Below are positions 26,639 to 35,890 of a DNA stretch of 64,000 bases, piece by piece (the stretch's first letter is position 1; every line of letters starts with the position of its first letter). A program made the translations under genes and the position numbers. The stretch is from positions 682,001 through 746,000 of the forward strand of contig NZ_LT984804.1 of the NCBI RefSeq assembly GCF_900250115.1, in the 5' to 3' direction. The notes under the pieces were generated by a model. That model was not told the origin of the DNA and did no database searches. It was given only the letters and a program-made list of their open reading frames with translations. The stretch is from Cupriavidus taiwanensis (GTDB lineage: Bacteria; Pseudomonadota; Gammaproteobacteria; Burkholderiales; Burkholderiaceae).

Positions 26639-28105
26639 GTGTTCACACAGAGACAAGACGCAGCGTCCCCCGGCGCACCGGTGGCCGCCACCGCAGGTAT
26701 CGTGACCACGGCCGACAGTGCCGGCCAGGGCGCCGCCACGGCCACCGCCCGCGGCGGTCCGCTCACGCGCGGCAATATCGTCGCCCGCATCGAGCGCATG
26801 CCCGGCAACGCCATGCATGTGCGGGCCCGGCTGCTGATCGGCCTGGCTACCTTCTTCGACGGCTTCGACGTGATTGCCATCGCCGCCACGCTGCCGCTGC
26901 TGATCGCGCAGTGGTCGCTCACGCCCGGGCAGGTCGGGGTCCTGATCGCGGCGCCGTCGGTCGGCCAGCTGGTCGGCGCGCTGCTGTTCCCGGGGCTGGC
27001 CGAGCGCTTCGGCCGGCTGCGCTCGATCGGCTGGAGCGCGGGCATCATCGGCCTGATGAGCATTGCCTGCGGCTTCGCGCCGTCGTTCGAGATTTTCCTG
27101 CTGCTGCGCATCGTGCAGGGCCTGGGCCTCGGCGGCGAGCTGCCGGTCGCCGCAACCTATATCAACGAAGTCACGCGCGCGCACGGCCGCGGGCGCTTCG
27201 TGCTGCTGTACGAGGTGGTGTTCCCGATCGGCCTGATGGTGTCAAACGGCGTCGGCGCCTGGCTGGTGCCGCACTACGGCTGGGAGGTGATGTACTTCAT
27301 CGGCGGCGTGCCGCTGGTGCTGTTCTTCATCCTGCGCCGCGTGATTCCGGAATCGCCGCGCTGGCTGGCCGAGAAGGGCCGGCTGCAAGAGGCCGACGCC
27401 GCGTTGCGCGCGTTCGAGGCGCGCGCCCGCACGCCGCTGCCGCCGCCGGTCGACGCCAGCGCCTACGATCGCATGGTCAGCCACCCGCGCCGCCGCTTGC
27501 GCGACCTCGTCGGCAAGGCCTATCTCGGCCGCACGCTGGCGGTGTGGATGCTGTGGGCCACCTGCGGCTTTATCCAGTACGGGCTGTCGACCTGGCTGCC
27601 CACGGTCTACAAGACCGTCTACCACGCGCCGCTGCAGCTGGCGCTGAACCTGGCCGCCGCGGCATCGGTGCTGGGCGTGGTGGGGTCGCTGGTGTGCGCC
27701 ATGATCGTCGACAAGGTCGGGCGCAAGCCGGTGATCAATGTGTCGTTCCTGCTGTGCGCGCTGTCGCTGGTGCTGGCCGGGGTGTTCCACGGCGCCAGCG
27801 TGTACGTGGTCGCCACCTTCTGCGCGCTGGCGATGGGCTTCCTCGCCAGCGGCTTCATCACCGCCTATGTCTATACGCCGGAGCTGTACCCGACCAGCGT
27901 GCGGGCCATGGGCTGCGGCCTCGGCGGCGCCTGGCTGAAGCTGGCGGCGATCTTCGCGCCGGGGCTGATCGCCAGCACCATCGGCAGCGGCGACCTGAGC
28001 CTCGCCTTCTTCGCGCTGTCGGTGGTGCCGGCGCTGGCGGCCGTCACCGTGCATTGCCTGGGCATCGAGACCAAGGGGCGGGTGCTGGAGGAGCTGGAGG
28101 TCTGA
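26639..28105 (+). CDS. MFS transporter, aromatic acid:H+ symporter type
   Basis: A 488-residue major-facilitator protein with about 12 transmembrane helices in the inner membrane. The segment TFFDGFDVIAIAATLPLL in helix 1 and the G-L-G-L-G-G-E-L-P-V motif are typical of the aromatic acid:H+ symporter group (PcaK/BenK-like). The R-F-G-R-L-R loop after helix 2 is present. GTG 26639 is taken as start, with GAGAAG close upstream; an ATG near residue 54 would still keep all helices. It lies at the end of the Rieske cluster and probably imports its substrate. It converges with the next gene. Confidence 0.87.
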   Translation: MFTQRQDAASPGAPVAATAGIVTTADSAGQGAATATARGGPLTRGNIVARIERMPGNAMHVRARLLIGLATFFDGFDVIAIAATLPLLIAQWSLTPGQVGVLIAAPSVGQLVGALLFPGLAERFGRLRSIGWSAGIIGLMSIACGFAPSFEIFLLLRIVQGLGLGGELPVAATYINEVTRAHGRGRFVLLYEVVFPIGLMVSNGVGAWLVPHYGWEVMYFIGGVPLVLFFILRRVIPESPRWLAEKGRLQEADAALRAFEARARTPLPPPVDASAYDRMVSHPRRRLRDLVGKAYLGRTLAVWMLWATCGFIQYGLSTWLPTVYKTVYHAPLQLALNLAAAASVLGVVGSLVCAMIVDKVGRKPVINVSFLLCALSLVLAGVFHGASVYVVATFCALAMGFLASGFITAYVYTPELYPTSVRAMGCGLGGAWLKLAAIFAPGLIASTIGSGDLSLAFFALSVVPALAAVTVHCLGIETKGRVLEELEV

Positions 28106-28131
28106 GCGGGCACGTGTCCATGCCGCTTCCC

Positions 28132-30243
28132 TCAGGAGCGCAGGGGCGGTGCGGCATCTGGTACCTCGATCAACGCATCGACCACCACCACGCCCTCCGG
28201 ACTTGCCATCACCGGGTTGAGGTCGACCGAGCGGATCGCACCGCCGGCCGCCCGGACCAGTTCGCCCACCTGTACCGCCAGCCGGCACAGCGCGCCGATG
28301 TCGACCGCGGGCTCGTCGCGCACCCCGTGCAGCAGCGGCGCGATACGCAGCCGCTCCAGCGCCCGCGCCACCTCGGCCTGCCGGCACGGCGCCAGCAGCA
28401 CCGCGGTATCGCGCAGCACTTCCACATACTTGCCGCCATCGCCTACCACCAGCACGGCGCCGAACACCGGATCCCAGTGCGCGCCGATCATGCATTCGCG
28501 CTGGCCGCGCGACATGCGCGCAACCACGATGCCTTCGCACGCGGCGCCCATGGCTTTCAGAGTGCGGACCTGCGAGGTGAACGCGCTGGCGACGGCCTCG
28601 GGGTCGTTGCAGTGCAGGGCGACCAGCCCATGTTCGCTCTTGTGCGGGACCTGCGGCGAGCTGGCCTTGACCGCGACCGGCGCGCCGATGCGCCGCCACG
28701 CGGCCACCGCGGCCTGGACATCCTGGCACAGGTAGTGCTCTACCACCGGCACGCCGGCGGCGGCAAGGCGCGCCAGGCTGGCGGCCTCGCTCAGCGTCAC
28801 GCTCGCGCGGGCATCTGCCGGCAACACCGGGGCCGCGGGCAGCGGCGGCTCGCCTTCCTGCGCGATCTGCCGCAGGCGCTGCCGGTGCGACACCAGTTGC
28901 CCCAGCGCCGCCAGCGCTTCGGCGGCACTGGCGAAGGTGGGCACGCCGGCCTGGCGAAAGGCCTCGGCCACCGGCGCCTGCCACACCGCGACGGCGATCG
29001 GCTTGTCCGCGCTGTCGGCAAACGCGGCGGCGTCGCGGGCGAAGCGCGGTACGTCATAGCCCATGCCGGACACGGGAATGTCGAGCAGGAACAGGTCCGC
29101 GGCCGGATCGCTTGCCACCACCGGCAGGACCTCGCCGAACAGCGCGCTGTTGGTCAGCAGCGCCGCGGTGACGTCGACCGGGTTGGCGGTGGCGGCGAAG
29201 CCCGGCAGGCGCTGCGCCAGCGCAGCCCGCGTGTGCCCGGATAGCGGCGCCAGCGTCAGCCCGCACGACGGTGCGGCGTCGGCCGCCATCACGCAGCTCG
29301 CGCCGGAATTGCTGACCACCACCAGCCGCCTGCCCTCGGCTTGCCAGCCGCGCAGGTACAGCGGCGCGCAGCGCGCCAGTGCGTGCGCATCATCGACGCG
29401 CCAGATCCCATGGCGCTGCAGGAAGGCATCGACCGCGCGGTCCTCGTTGGCGATGGCGCCGGTATGCGACGCGGCGGCGCGCTGGCCGTCGTGCGAGCGC
29501 CCGGCCTTTACCGCCACCATCGGCACGTTGCGCGCCCGCGCCACGCGCGCCGCCTCGGCCAGCACCTCGGGGTCGGACAGGCTTTCCAGGTATAGCAGCA
29601 CCAGCCGCACGCCGGGATCGTGCGCCACCGCCAGCGCCAGCTCGCTGACGGTGATGTCGGCCTGGTTGCCGGTGGCATGCATGTGGCGCACGCCGATGCC
29701 CTGGCCGCGCAGCAGCCCGTAGACCATGGCCGCCACGCCGCCGCTCTGGCTGACCACGGCGACCGGCCCGTCCTGCGGCGGCACTTCGATGAACATGGTC
29801 GAGAAACTGGCGATGGCGCCGCTGCCGAAGTTGGCCAGCCCCTGGCTGTTGGGCCCGACCAGCCGCAGCCCGCTGGCGCGCGCGGCGCGCATCATCTCCT
29901 CCTGCTGGCGCCGGCCTTCGGCACCCGCCTCGCCGAAGCCCGACGCGATCACGATGGCCGCCGCCACGCCCAGCCGCGCGCAGTCGCGCACGGCCTGCAC
30001 GGCGGCGTCGCCGGCGACGATGATGATGGCCAGCTCGGGCACTTCCGGCAGGGCATCCAGCGAGGCAAAGGCGCGCAGGCCCTGGATGGTGTCGCGCTGC
30101 GGATTGACGGGATAGAGGGTGCCGGCGTAGCCGTGCGTCTGCATGTAATGGATGGGCCGGCCGCCGATCTTGTGGATGTTGTCGGAGGCGCCGATCACGG
30201 CGATGGAGCGGGGCGCGAGCAGGGACTGGAGAGGAGCGGTCAT
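28132..30243 (-). CDS. NDP-forming acyl-CoA synthetase (ACD-like)
   Basis: A 703-residue single-chain acyl-CoA synthetase (NDP-forming), with the alpha part first: CoA-binding domain (IAVIGASDNIHKIGGRP, residues about 13-29), succinyl-CoA ligase-like domain with the phospho-His region ASHTGAIANEDRA, and a C-terminal ATP-grasp beta part (A-V-K-A-S-S-P-Q-V-P-H-K-S-E-H-G). The reaction is acid + CoA + NTP to acyl-CoA + NDP + Pi, or the reverse. It is the last gene of a six-gene minus-strand operon starting at the IclR at 34953. ATG 30243 was chosen because the protein then begins directly at the CoA-binding domain. Confidence 0.9.
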   Translation of the reverse strand: MTAPLQSLLAPRSIAVIGASDNIHKIGGRPIHYMQTHGYAGTLYPVNPQRDTIQGLRAFASLDALPEVPELAIIIVAGDAAVQAVRDCARLGVAAAIVIASGFGEAGAEGRRQQEEMMRAARASGLRLVGPNSQGLANFGSGAIASFSTMFIEVPPQDGPVAVVSQSGGVAAMVYGLLRGQGIGVRHMHATGNQADITVSELALAVAHDPGVRLVLLYLESLSDPEVLAEAARVARARNVPMVAVKAGRSHDGQRAAASHTGAIANEDRAVDAFLQRHGIWRVDDAHALARCAPLYLRGWQAEGRRLVVVSNSGASCVMAADAAPSCGLTLAPLSGHTRAALAQRLPGFAATANPVDVTAALLTNSALFGEVLPVVASDPAADLFLLDIPVSGMGYDVPRFARDAAAFADSADKPIAVAVWQAPVAEAFRQAGVPTFASAAEALAALGQLVSHRQRLRQIAQEGEPPLPAAPVLPADARASVTLSEAASLARLAAAGVPVVEHYLCQDVQAAVAAWRRIGAPVAVKASSPQVPHKSEHGLVALHCNDPEAVASAFTSQVRTLKAMGAACEGIVVARMSRGQRECMIGAHWDPVFGAVLVVGDGGKYVEVLRDTAVLLAPCRQAEVARALERLRIAPLLHGVRDEPAVDIGALCRLAVQVGELVRAAGGAIRSVDLNPVMASPEGVVVVDALIEVPDAAPPLRS

Positions 30244-30280
30244 GGCGGGGGGCGTTGGGGGCGTGAGTGGTGCGTAGCGA

Positions 30281-31267
30281 TCAGTCGATGGTGGCGCCGG
30301 ACGCCTTGACGACCCGGGACCATTTATCGATTTCCTGGTCGAGGAACTTCGCGGTCGCTGGTGGCGAGGTCCATTCCGCGGCAAAGCCCTGCGTGGCAAA
30401 GCGCGCGCGCACGTCCGCATCGTCGAGCACGGATTTGAGCGCCGAGCCGAGCGTATCGAGCACCGCGGGGGGCGTGCCGGCGGGGGCCAGCAGCGCGTTC
30501 CAGGCGCTGGCCTCGTAGCCGGGCAGGCCCGACTGCGCGATGGTCGGCGTGTCCGGCGCGGCCGGCGAGCGCGCCGCGCCCGTGATGGCCAGCGCCTTGA
30601 GCCTGCCGTCGCGCACGAACGGCATGGCCGACAGCATGGTGTCGAACATCACGGTGGCCTGGCCGCCCATCACGTCGGTGAGCGCGGGCGCGCTGCCCTT
30701 GTATGGCACGTGCGTCATGCGCACGCCGGCCATGCTGTTGAACAGCTCCGCGGCCAGATGGGTGGACTGGCCGTTGCCGGAGCTGGCAAAGGTGACCTGC
30801 CCCGGCCTGGCCCGGGCGAGCGCGATCAGCTCCGCGACATTGCCCGCGGGTGTGGCGGGCGCCGTCACCAGCACCAGCGGGCCGCGCGTGAGCAGGCTCA
30901 CCGGGGCGAAGTCCTTGCGCGTGTCGTAGCCGGGCTTGCGGAACAGCGTCATGTTGATCGCATGCGCGGTGGTGGCGACCAGCAGCGTGTAGCCGTCGGG
31001 GGCGGCCCTGGCCACGGCTTCGGCACCGATGTTGCCGCCGGCGCCGGGACGGTTCTCCACCACCAGGGGCTGGCCAAGCTTGTCCGCCAGCTTCTGGCCG
31101 ACCACGCGCGCGACGATGTCGGTCGGGCCACCGGGGGGGTAGGGCACCACCAGCCGGATCGGCTTGGCCGGGAAGGACTGCGCCAGCGCTGGCGTCATGA
31201 GTGCCGCGGACAAGGCGAGACAGGAAAGCAGGGCGAGCGCGTGCCGCCGGGATCGATTCGGTGCCAA
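30281..31267 (-). CDS. Bug-family tripartite tricarboxylate receptor
   Basis: A 328-residue Bug/TctC receptor: signal peptide ending T-P-A-L-A-Q at about residue 30, then FPAKPIRLVVPYPPGGPTDI, V-V-E-N-R-P-G-A-G-G-N-I-G and the P-D-G-Y-T-L-L segment. The start codon is TTG (31265-31267) with GGAGAAC upstream. No TctA/TctB partner is in the window. It lies between a DUF35 protein and the NDP-forming ligase, so the bound acid is probably the substrate of that ligase. Confidence 0.92.
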   Translation of the reverse strand: MAPNRSRRHALALLSCLALSAALMTPALAQSFPAKPIRLVVPYPPGGPTDIVARVVGQKLADKLGQPLVVENRPGAGGNIGAEAVARAAPDGYTLLVATTAHAINMTLFRKPGYDTRKDFAPVSLLTRGPLVLVTAPATPAGNVAELIALARARPGQVTFASSGNGQSTHLAAELFNSMAGVRMTHVPYKGSAPALTDVMGGQATVMFDTMLSAMPFVRDGRLKALAITGAARSPAAPDTPTIAQSGLPGYEASAWNALLAPAGTPPAVLDTLGSALKSVLDDADVRARFATQGFAAEWTSPPATAKFLDQEIDKWSRVVKASGATID

Positions 31268-31336
31268 GGAAGTTCTCCGGTTATGGGTGCCGGCTGGGAT
31301 GGAGACAGGCGCGCGCCGGCTGGCGCCCGCAGGCCG

Positions 31337-31690
31337 CTACTCGCGCAGGAAACGCAGCAGCGTCCCTTCGCCGAAGCGCACGAAGCCGGCACGCACGCGC
31401 TCGCCGATCGCCACGCCGGGCTCGGCATGGCCCATCACGCGTGGACCCTCGTCCAGCGTGGCCAGCACCAGCGTGTAGGGCGCCAGGGCGCGGAAGGCAT
31501 CGGTCGGGGCGCGGCTGATCTCGGTGACGGCATAGACCGTGGCCAGGCCGCCGGCATCGCGCCAGCGCAATTGCCGGCTGCCACAGGCGCGGCAGGCGTG
31601 GCGCTCCAGCGGCTGCCAGATCCCGCAGTCGTCGCAGCACTGGTAGCGCACCACGCCGGCATCGAGTCCGTCGGTATAGGGATGCCTCAT
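31337..31690 (-). CDS. DUF35 zinc-ribbon/OB-fold protein
   Basis: A 117-residue protein with an N-terminal zinc ribbon (two Cys pairs within YQCCDDCG and HACRACGS, residues about 16-38) and a C-terminal OB-fold. Proteins of this family pair with thiolase-like proteins and bind acyl-CoA or form aldolase/synthase complexes. Its ATG overlaps the end of the thiolase-like gene by 4 bases, which fits a complex made at 1:1 ratio. Confidence 0.88.
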   Translation of the reverse strand: MRHPYTDGLDAGVVRYQCCDDCGIWQPLERHACRACGSRQLRWRDAGGLATVYAVTEISRAPTDAFRALAPYTLVLATLDEGPRVMGHAEPGVAIGERVRAGFVRFGEGTLLRFLRE

Positions 31691-32829
31691 GGCGCGGCCT
31701 CCAGCACCAGGCTGACATGGGACGACAGCACGCCGCCGTCGGCATGGAACAGCGCGCGGCGGCGCTGGCTCAGTTGACGTTCCCCGGCGCGTCCGGCGAG
31801 CTGGCGCGCGGCTTCGGCAAAATGCATCAGCCCGCCCGCGACGCCGGAATGGCCAAAGGCCAGCAACCCGCCATGCAGATTGAGCGGCAGCGCGCCGCCG
31901 CGGCTGAAATCGCCGGCTTGCAGCCGTGCATGCGCTTGTCCGCGCGGCGCCAGTCCGAGTTCTTCCAGCAGCATGACCAGGGTGATGGTGAACGAGTCGT
32001 AGATCGCCAGGCAGTCGATGCTGTCCACATCGCCGCCGGCCTCGGCAAAGGCGCGCCGCGCGGCGTCGGCGGCGCCGGTCTGCATCACGTCGTCGAGTGC
32101 GCCGAGGTGCTGGTGCCGGTGCGCCTGGCCGGCGCCGGCGATGCGCACCGGCGTGCCCGCGCCAGGATCGGCGGAGACCATCACCGCCACCGCGCCATCG
32201 GAAATCGGGCAGCAGTCGGACAGCCGCAGCGGCGTGGCAATCTGGCGCGCGGCGCGTGCCTGCGCCAGCGACAGCGGCTCGCGCAGGTGCGCATCCGGAT
32301 GGCCGGCGGCGTGCTCGCGCATCAGCACCGCGAAGCCGGACAGCGCATCGGCATCCATGCCGGTCTGGTGCAGGTAGCGCGATGCCAGCAGCGCGTAATA
32401 GGCCGGCACCGAGGCGCCGTTGGGCACTTCGGCATGCGGCTCGCCCACCTGCGCCAGCGTCTGGACCGACTGGTCGCGGCTCTGGCCGCTCAGGCGGTTC
32501 TCGCCCGCGACCACCAGCACATGGCGGCAGCGGCCGGCGCGCACCAGTTCGTGCGCCAGCATCGCCATCACGCCGCCGGTGGCGCCACCCGCGGCGACGC
32601 CGTGGGCGTAGGCGGGCCTGAGCGACGCGTATTCGCAGAAGCGGTCGGCCAGCATCAGGTGCGGCAGCGTGGTGGCGTAGCCGCACAGCACGCCGTCGAC
32701 CTCGGCCCGCGCCAGTCCGGCATCGGCGAGCGCCGCGTCGGCGGCCTGCGCCATCAGCGTCAGCGGGGTGCTGCCGTCGATGCGGCCGAAGCGCGTGTTG
32801 CCGGTGCCGCGTACATAGGTGGCGTTCAT
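31687..32829 (-). CDS. Thiolase-like (SCP2/lipid-transfer type) protein
   Basis: A 380-residue thiolase-fold protein of the SCP2-thiolase / lipid-transfer group. The nucleophilic Cys of degradative thiolases is absent: the aligned segment reads GVAAGGATGGVMAM. The distal His region is kept (LNLHGGLLAFGHSGVAGG). Such Cys-less proteins act with a DUF35 partner, for example in retro-aldol or Claisen-type side-chain cleavage in steroid degradation. The partner gene overlaps it. It begins one base after the stop of the ABC-type receptor. Confidence 0.87.
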   Translation of the reverse strand: MNATYVRGTGNTRFGRIDGSTPLTLMAQAADAALADAGLARAEVDGVLCGYATTLPHLMLADRFCEYASLRPAYAHGVAAGGATGGVMAMLAHELVRAGRCRHVLVVAGENRLSGQSRDQSVQTLAQVGEPHAEVPNGASVPAYYALLASRYLHQTGMDADALSGFAVLMREHAAGHPDAHLREPLSLAQARAARQIATPLRLSDCCPISDGAVAVMVSADPGAGTPVRIAGAGQAHRHQHLGALDDVMQTGAADAARRAFAEAGGDVDSIDCLAIYDSFTITLVMLLEELGLAPRGQAHARLQAGDFSRGGALPLNLHGGLLAFGHSGVAGGLMHFAEAARQLAGRAGERQLSQRRRALFHADGGVLSSHVSLVLEAAP

Positions 32830-32830
32830 G

Positions 32831-34072
32831 TCAGTGCCGCAGCAGCGGACACTTCGACTTCGCTGCCGGCATGAAGGCCTGGTCGCCGGGCACCGTCGCC
32901 ACCACCTTGTAGTAGTCCCACGGGTACTTCGATTCGGCCGGCGTCTTCACCTCGAACAGGTACATGTCGTGGATCATGCGGCCGTCCTCGCGGATGCGGC
33001 CGTTCTTCGCGAAGAAGTCGTTGACCGGCATCGACTTCATCTGCTTCATCACCGCCGCGGTCTCGTCGGTGCCCGCCGCCTGGACCGCCTTCAGGTAGTG
33101 CGTCACCGACGAATACGCGCCGGCCTGGCTCATGTTGGGCATCTTCTTCAGCTTCTCGAAATAGCGGCGCGACCAGGCGCGGGTGGCGTCGTTCATGTCC
33201 CAGTAGAAGCCTTCGGTCAGCAGCAGGCCGGCCGCGGTCTTCAGCCCGATGGCGTGGATGTCGTTGACGTACAGCAGCAGGCCCGCCATGCGCTGGGCGT
33301 TGTTTCGCGTGAGGCCGAACTCCGCTGCCGCCTTGATCGCGTTGATGGTGTCGCCGCCGGCGTTGGCCAGCCCGACGATCTGCGCCTTGCTGGCCTGCGC
33401 CTGCAGCAGGTACGAGGCAAAGTCGCTGGCGCCGATCGGGTGGCGCGCCGCGCCCAGCACCTTGCCGCCGGTCTCGTTGATGACCGCGGTGGCGGAGTCC
33501 TGCAGCGTATGGCCGAAGGCGTAGTCGGCGGTCAGGAAGAACCAGCTCTTGCCGCCGCGCTGCACCGTGGCGCGCGCGGTGGTGTTGGCGAGCGCGTAGG
33601 TGTCGTAGGCGTAGTGCACCGACACCGGCGTGCACAGGTCGTTGGTAATGCGTTCCGTGCCAGGCCCGGAAAACACCACGATGCGGTTCTTCTGCTTCGC
33701 CACTTCCAGCACCGCCAGCGCCGGCGCCGACGCGGCCACGTCGAGGATGGCGTCGACATTGCCGGTGTCGTACCACTCGCGCGCCTTGTTGGCGGCGATG
33801 TCGGCCTTGTTCTGGTGATCGACCACCACCAGTTCGATCTTCTTGCCGAGCACCTTGCCGCCGAAATCGTCGATGGCCATCTGCGCCGCGGTGGCGCTGC
33901 CACGGCCGGTGACGTCGGCATACAGGCCGCTCATGTCGAGCAGCATGCCGAGCTTGACCACGTCGTCGGAAATCGCGGCCCTGGGCTGCGCCTGGGCGGT
34001 GCCGCAGGCCAGCGCCGCGGCAAGCGCGAGGACGCCGGCGGTCCGGCGTCGGATCGAATGGCAAAGCGTCAT
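32831..34072 (-). CDS. ABC-type branched-chain amino acid-like substrate-binding protein
   Basis: A 413-residue periplasmic binding protein of the LivK/type I class. The signal peptide runs to about residue 29 (A-C-G-T-A-Q-A-Q). The mature part starts VVKLGMLLDMSGLYADVTGRG, and D-D-F-G-G and the segment ADYAFGHTLQDS follow, all typical for receptors of aromatic or branched acids. No ABC permease or ATPase gene is in the window, so it must use another locus's transporter or act alone. It is coupled to the thiolase-like gene and follows the IclR after 32 bases. Confidence 0.9.
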   Translation of the reverse strand: MTLCHSIRRRTAGVLALAAALACGTAQAQPRAAISDDVVKLGMLLDMSGLYADVTGRGSATAAQMAIDDFGGKVLGKKIELVVVDHQNKADIAANKAREWYDTGNVDAILDVAASAPALAVLEVAKQKNRIVVFSGPGTERITNDLCTPVSVHYAYDTYALANTTARATVQRGGKSWFFLTADYAFGHTLQDSATAVINETGGKVLGAARHPIGASDFASYLLQAQASKAQIVGLANAGGDTINAIKAAAEFGLTRNNAQRMAGLLLYVNDIHAIGLKTAAGLLLTEGFYWDMNDATRAWSRRYFEKLKKMPNMSQAGAYSSVTHYLKAVQAAGTDETAAVMKQMKSMPVNDFFAKNGRIREDGRMIHDMYLFEVKTPAESKYPWDYYKVVATVPGDQAFMPAAKSKCPLLRH

Positions 34073-34104
34073 GGTGTCTCCTCCGGTCTGTTGTGGTGTC
34101 TGGC

Positions 34105-34953
34105 TCAGGGCGGCCCGGGGCGATCGCCGTCGCCGGCGGCCTTGCGCGGGTGTGGCATGCGTGGGCGGGGCGCGGGCCGCCCGGTATCGGCGCTTGCCCT
34201 GGCGTGCCGGCGCCAGGTCTGGCAGATAGCGTCGGCCTCGCGTTTCAATGCGCGGGCCATGGCGGCCTCGCGACTGGTGATGCGGTCATTGAGAGCGGCG
34301 ATGCTGAGAGCGCCCAGCGGATGGCCGTCGGGGCCGGGCAGGGCGATGGCAATGCCGCCCATGCGTTCGATCACCACGTCCAGCAGGACCGCGTAGCCGC
34401 GTTCGCGCGTCGCGCGCACGTGCTCAAGCAGCATCGGCCGGCTGAAGCGGGGGTAGCGGCGCAGCGCCGGCGCGATCCCTTCGAGCGTCGCGTCGACCTC
34501 GGCATCGGGCAGCGCGGCCAGCAACGCCAGGCTGCCAGCGCCGACACCCAGTGGCCGGCGGCTGCCGATATCCAGGTAATTGGCGCGGATCGGGAAGGTG
34601 CCCAGGCGCAGCTCGATGCAAATGGATTCGCAGCCGCTCGGCACCGACAGGATGGCGCTGTCCTCGAAGGCGTTGGCCAGCCGGATCAGCGCCGGACGCA
34701 CCAGCGGGCGCAGGTCGGTACGTTGCAGCGCGGTGGCATGCAAGGCCAGCCATTCCCGCCCCGGCGCAAACGCCTTGGTCGCCGGATCGCGCTGCACCAT
34801 GCCCTCGGCCGCCAGGGTTTCGAGGAGCCGCAGCGCCGAGGCCTTGTCGACACCAGCGGCCAGGGCCAGGTCGGTCAGGCGGCTGTTGCGGGCATCGGTC
34901 AGCGCGCGCAGCAGGCGGCAGGCCTTCTGCAGCGAGGTGCTCGGAATGGTCAC
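34105..34953 (-). CDS. IclR family regulator
   Basis: A 282-residue IclR-type regulator with an N-terminal winged HTH (residues about 8-60: R-L-T-D-L-A-L-A-A-G-V-D-K-A-S-A-L-R-L-L) and a C-terminal effector domain. A Pro- and Arg-rich tail of about 30 residues follows the domain. It is the first gene of the minus-strand operon down to 28132 and likely controls it. In the 206-base spacer upstream, TATAG-G-CTATA (35006-35016) is a short perfect inverted repeat that could be its operator. It is not closely similar to the other three IclR proteins here. Confidence 0.92.
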   Translation of the reverse strand: MTIPSTSLQKACRLLRALTDARNSRLTDLALAAGVDKASALRLLETLAAEGMVQRDPATKAFAPGREWLALHATALQRTDLRPLVRPALIRLANAFEDSAILSVPSGCESICIELRLGTFPIRANYLDIGSRRPLGVGAGSLALLAALPDAEVDATLEGIAPALRRYPRFSRPMLLEHVRATRERGYAVLLDVVIERMGGIAIALPGPDGHPLGALSIAALNDRITSREAAMARALKREADAICQTWRRHARASADTGRPAPRPRMPHPRKAAGDGDRPGPP

Positions 34954-35159
34954 GCCGTTCGTCTCCTTGGTCCGGCTTTCGTTACATGAAACCGGTAGCA
35001 GACGTTATAGGCTATAGCAAACGCGCCGTCATTGTCGGGCGTGGAGAAGTTTTGCGGGATGAAACAGTGGCGGCAGGCCACGGGCGCCAGCAGCCGGTTT
35101 CGAGGCGGCCTTTGAGAGTTTCGGCAGGGCAGCGCCGACTTCCGACGCGGCCCTTTTCC

Positions 35160-35681
35160 TTACGCCTGGGCGCGCAGCAGCTTGCGCAGTCCCTGGTACA
35201 CCGCCTCGCGCTCCTGCGGCGACAGCTGCCGGATCACTTCGGCCTGTCCGCGCCGCGCCAGCGGCATGACCTGGTCGTGCAGCGCGATGCCGGCTTCGGT
35301 GATGGCGCACAGCAGCTTCTTGCGCGGGGTATTGCCGGCGGAGGTCAGCTGCACCAGCCCGCGGTCCTCCAGCAGCCGGAGGGTGCGGCTGACCAGTGCC
35401 TTGTCCGAGGTGGACTGGGTCACCAGTTCGGCAAACGGCAACGCGCGCGCATGGGCCAGCAGCGCCAGGATGCGCCATTCCGGCACGGTCAGGCCGAACT
35501 GCTCCGCATAGGGCTTGGTGACCGTGCTTCGCAGCGCCGTCACCAGCTGGCTCAGCATCGTGGTCAGGAAGTTGTCCACGGTCAGGCCGCTGCCGGCCTC
35601 GTCGAGGTTGGTCCACGGGCTGGCGTTGGCGGCAGGGGCGGGCGCGGGCGTGCCATGGGCGGGCGCGGCATCACGGGGCAT
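35160..35681 (-). CDS. MarR family transcriptional regulator
   Basis: A 173-residue MarR-type winged-HTH regulator. The DNA-binding part includes LTVPEWRILALLAHARALP, then S-T-S-D-K-A-L-V-S-R-T-L-R-L-L-E-D-R-G-L-V and R-K-K-L-L-C-A-I-T-E-A-G. The first 30 residues are Ala/Pro-rich and probably flexible. ATG 35681 is chosen for its AGAGGAA ribosome site. It is divergent from the Bug/molybdenum-hydroxylase operon. The long perfect palindrome at 35831 in between is its likely operator. Confidence 0.92.
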   Translation of the reverse strand: MPRDAAPAHGTPAPAPAANASPWTNLDEAGSGLTVDNFLTTMLSQLVTALRSTVTKPYAEQFGLTVPEWRILALLAHARALPFAELVTQSTSDKALVSRTLRLLEDRGLVQLTSAGNTPRKKLLCAITEAGIALHDQVMPLARRGQAEVIRQLSPQEREAVYQGLRKLLRAQA

Positions 35682-35830
35682 GCGTTCCTCTTGGTCTGGT
35701 CTGCCGGCCAGGATGCGTGGCCGGTGGGCGGGGCAGATTGTCTCACAGGCGCTTGCCATTGCCGCCACCGTATCGATGCAGGCGGGTGCAATCGACATTT
35801 GGAAAATATAAATAGTCAATCAGTGTTTAA

Positions 35831-35854
35831 CGTAAGTTGAGTTGTCAACTTACG
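35831..35854. promoter_or_regulatory. Probable MarR operator, perfect palindrome
   Basis: CGTAAGTTGA (35831-35840), spacer GTTG, TCAACTTACG (35845-35854): arms of 10 bases without mismatch. It lies in the 312-base A+T-rich divergent spacer 35682-35993 between the MarR gene and the Bug receptor gene. The spacer contains no gene. Its size and symmetry fit a MarR dimer site. Confidence 0.65.
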
Positions 35855-35890
35855 CATCCTACGATGCCTGTGTTCCTTGTTTGAGCTTAG

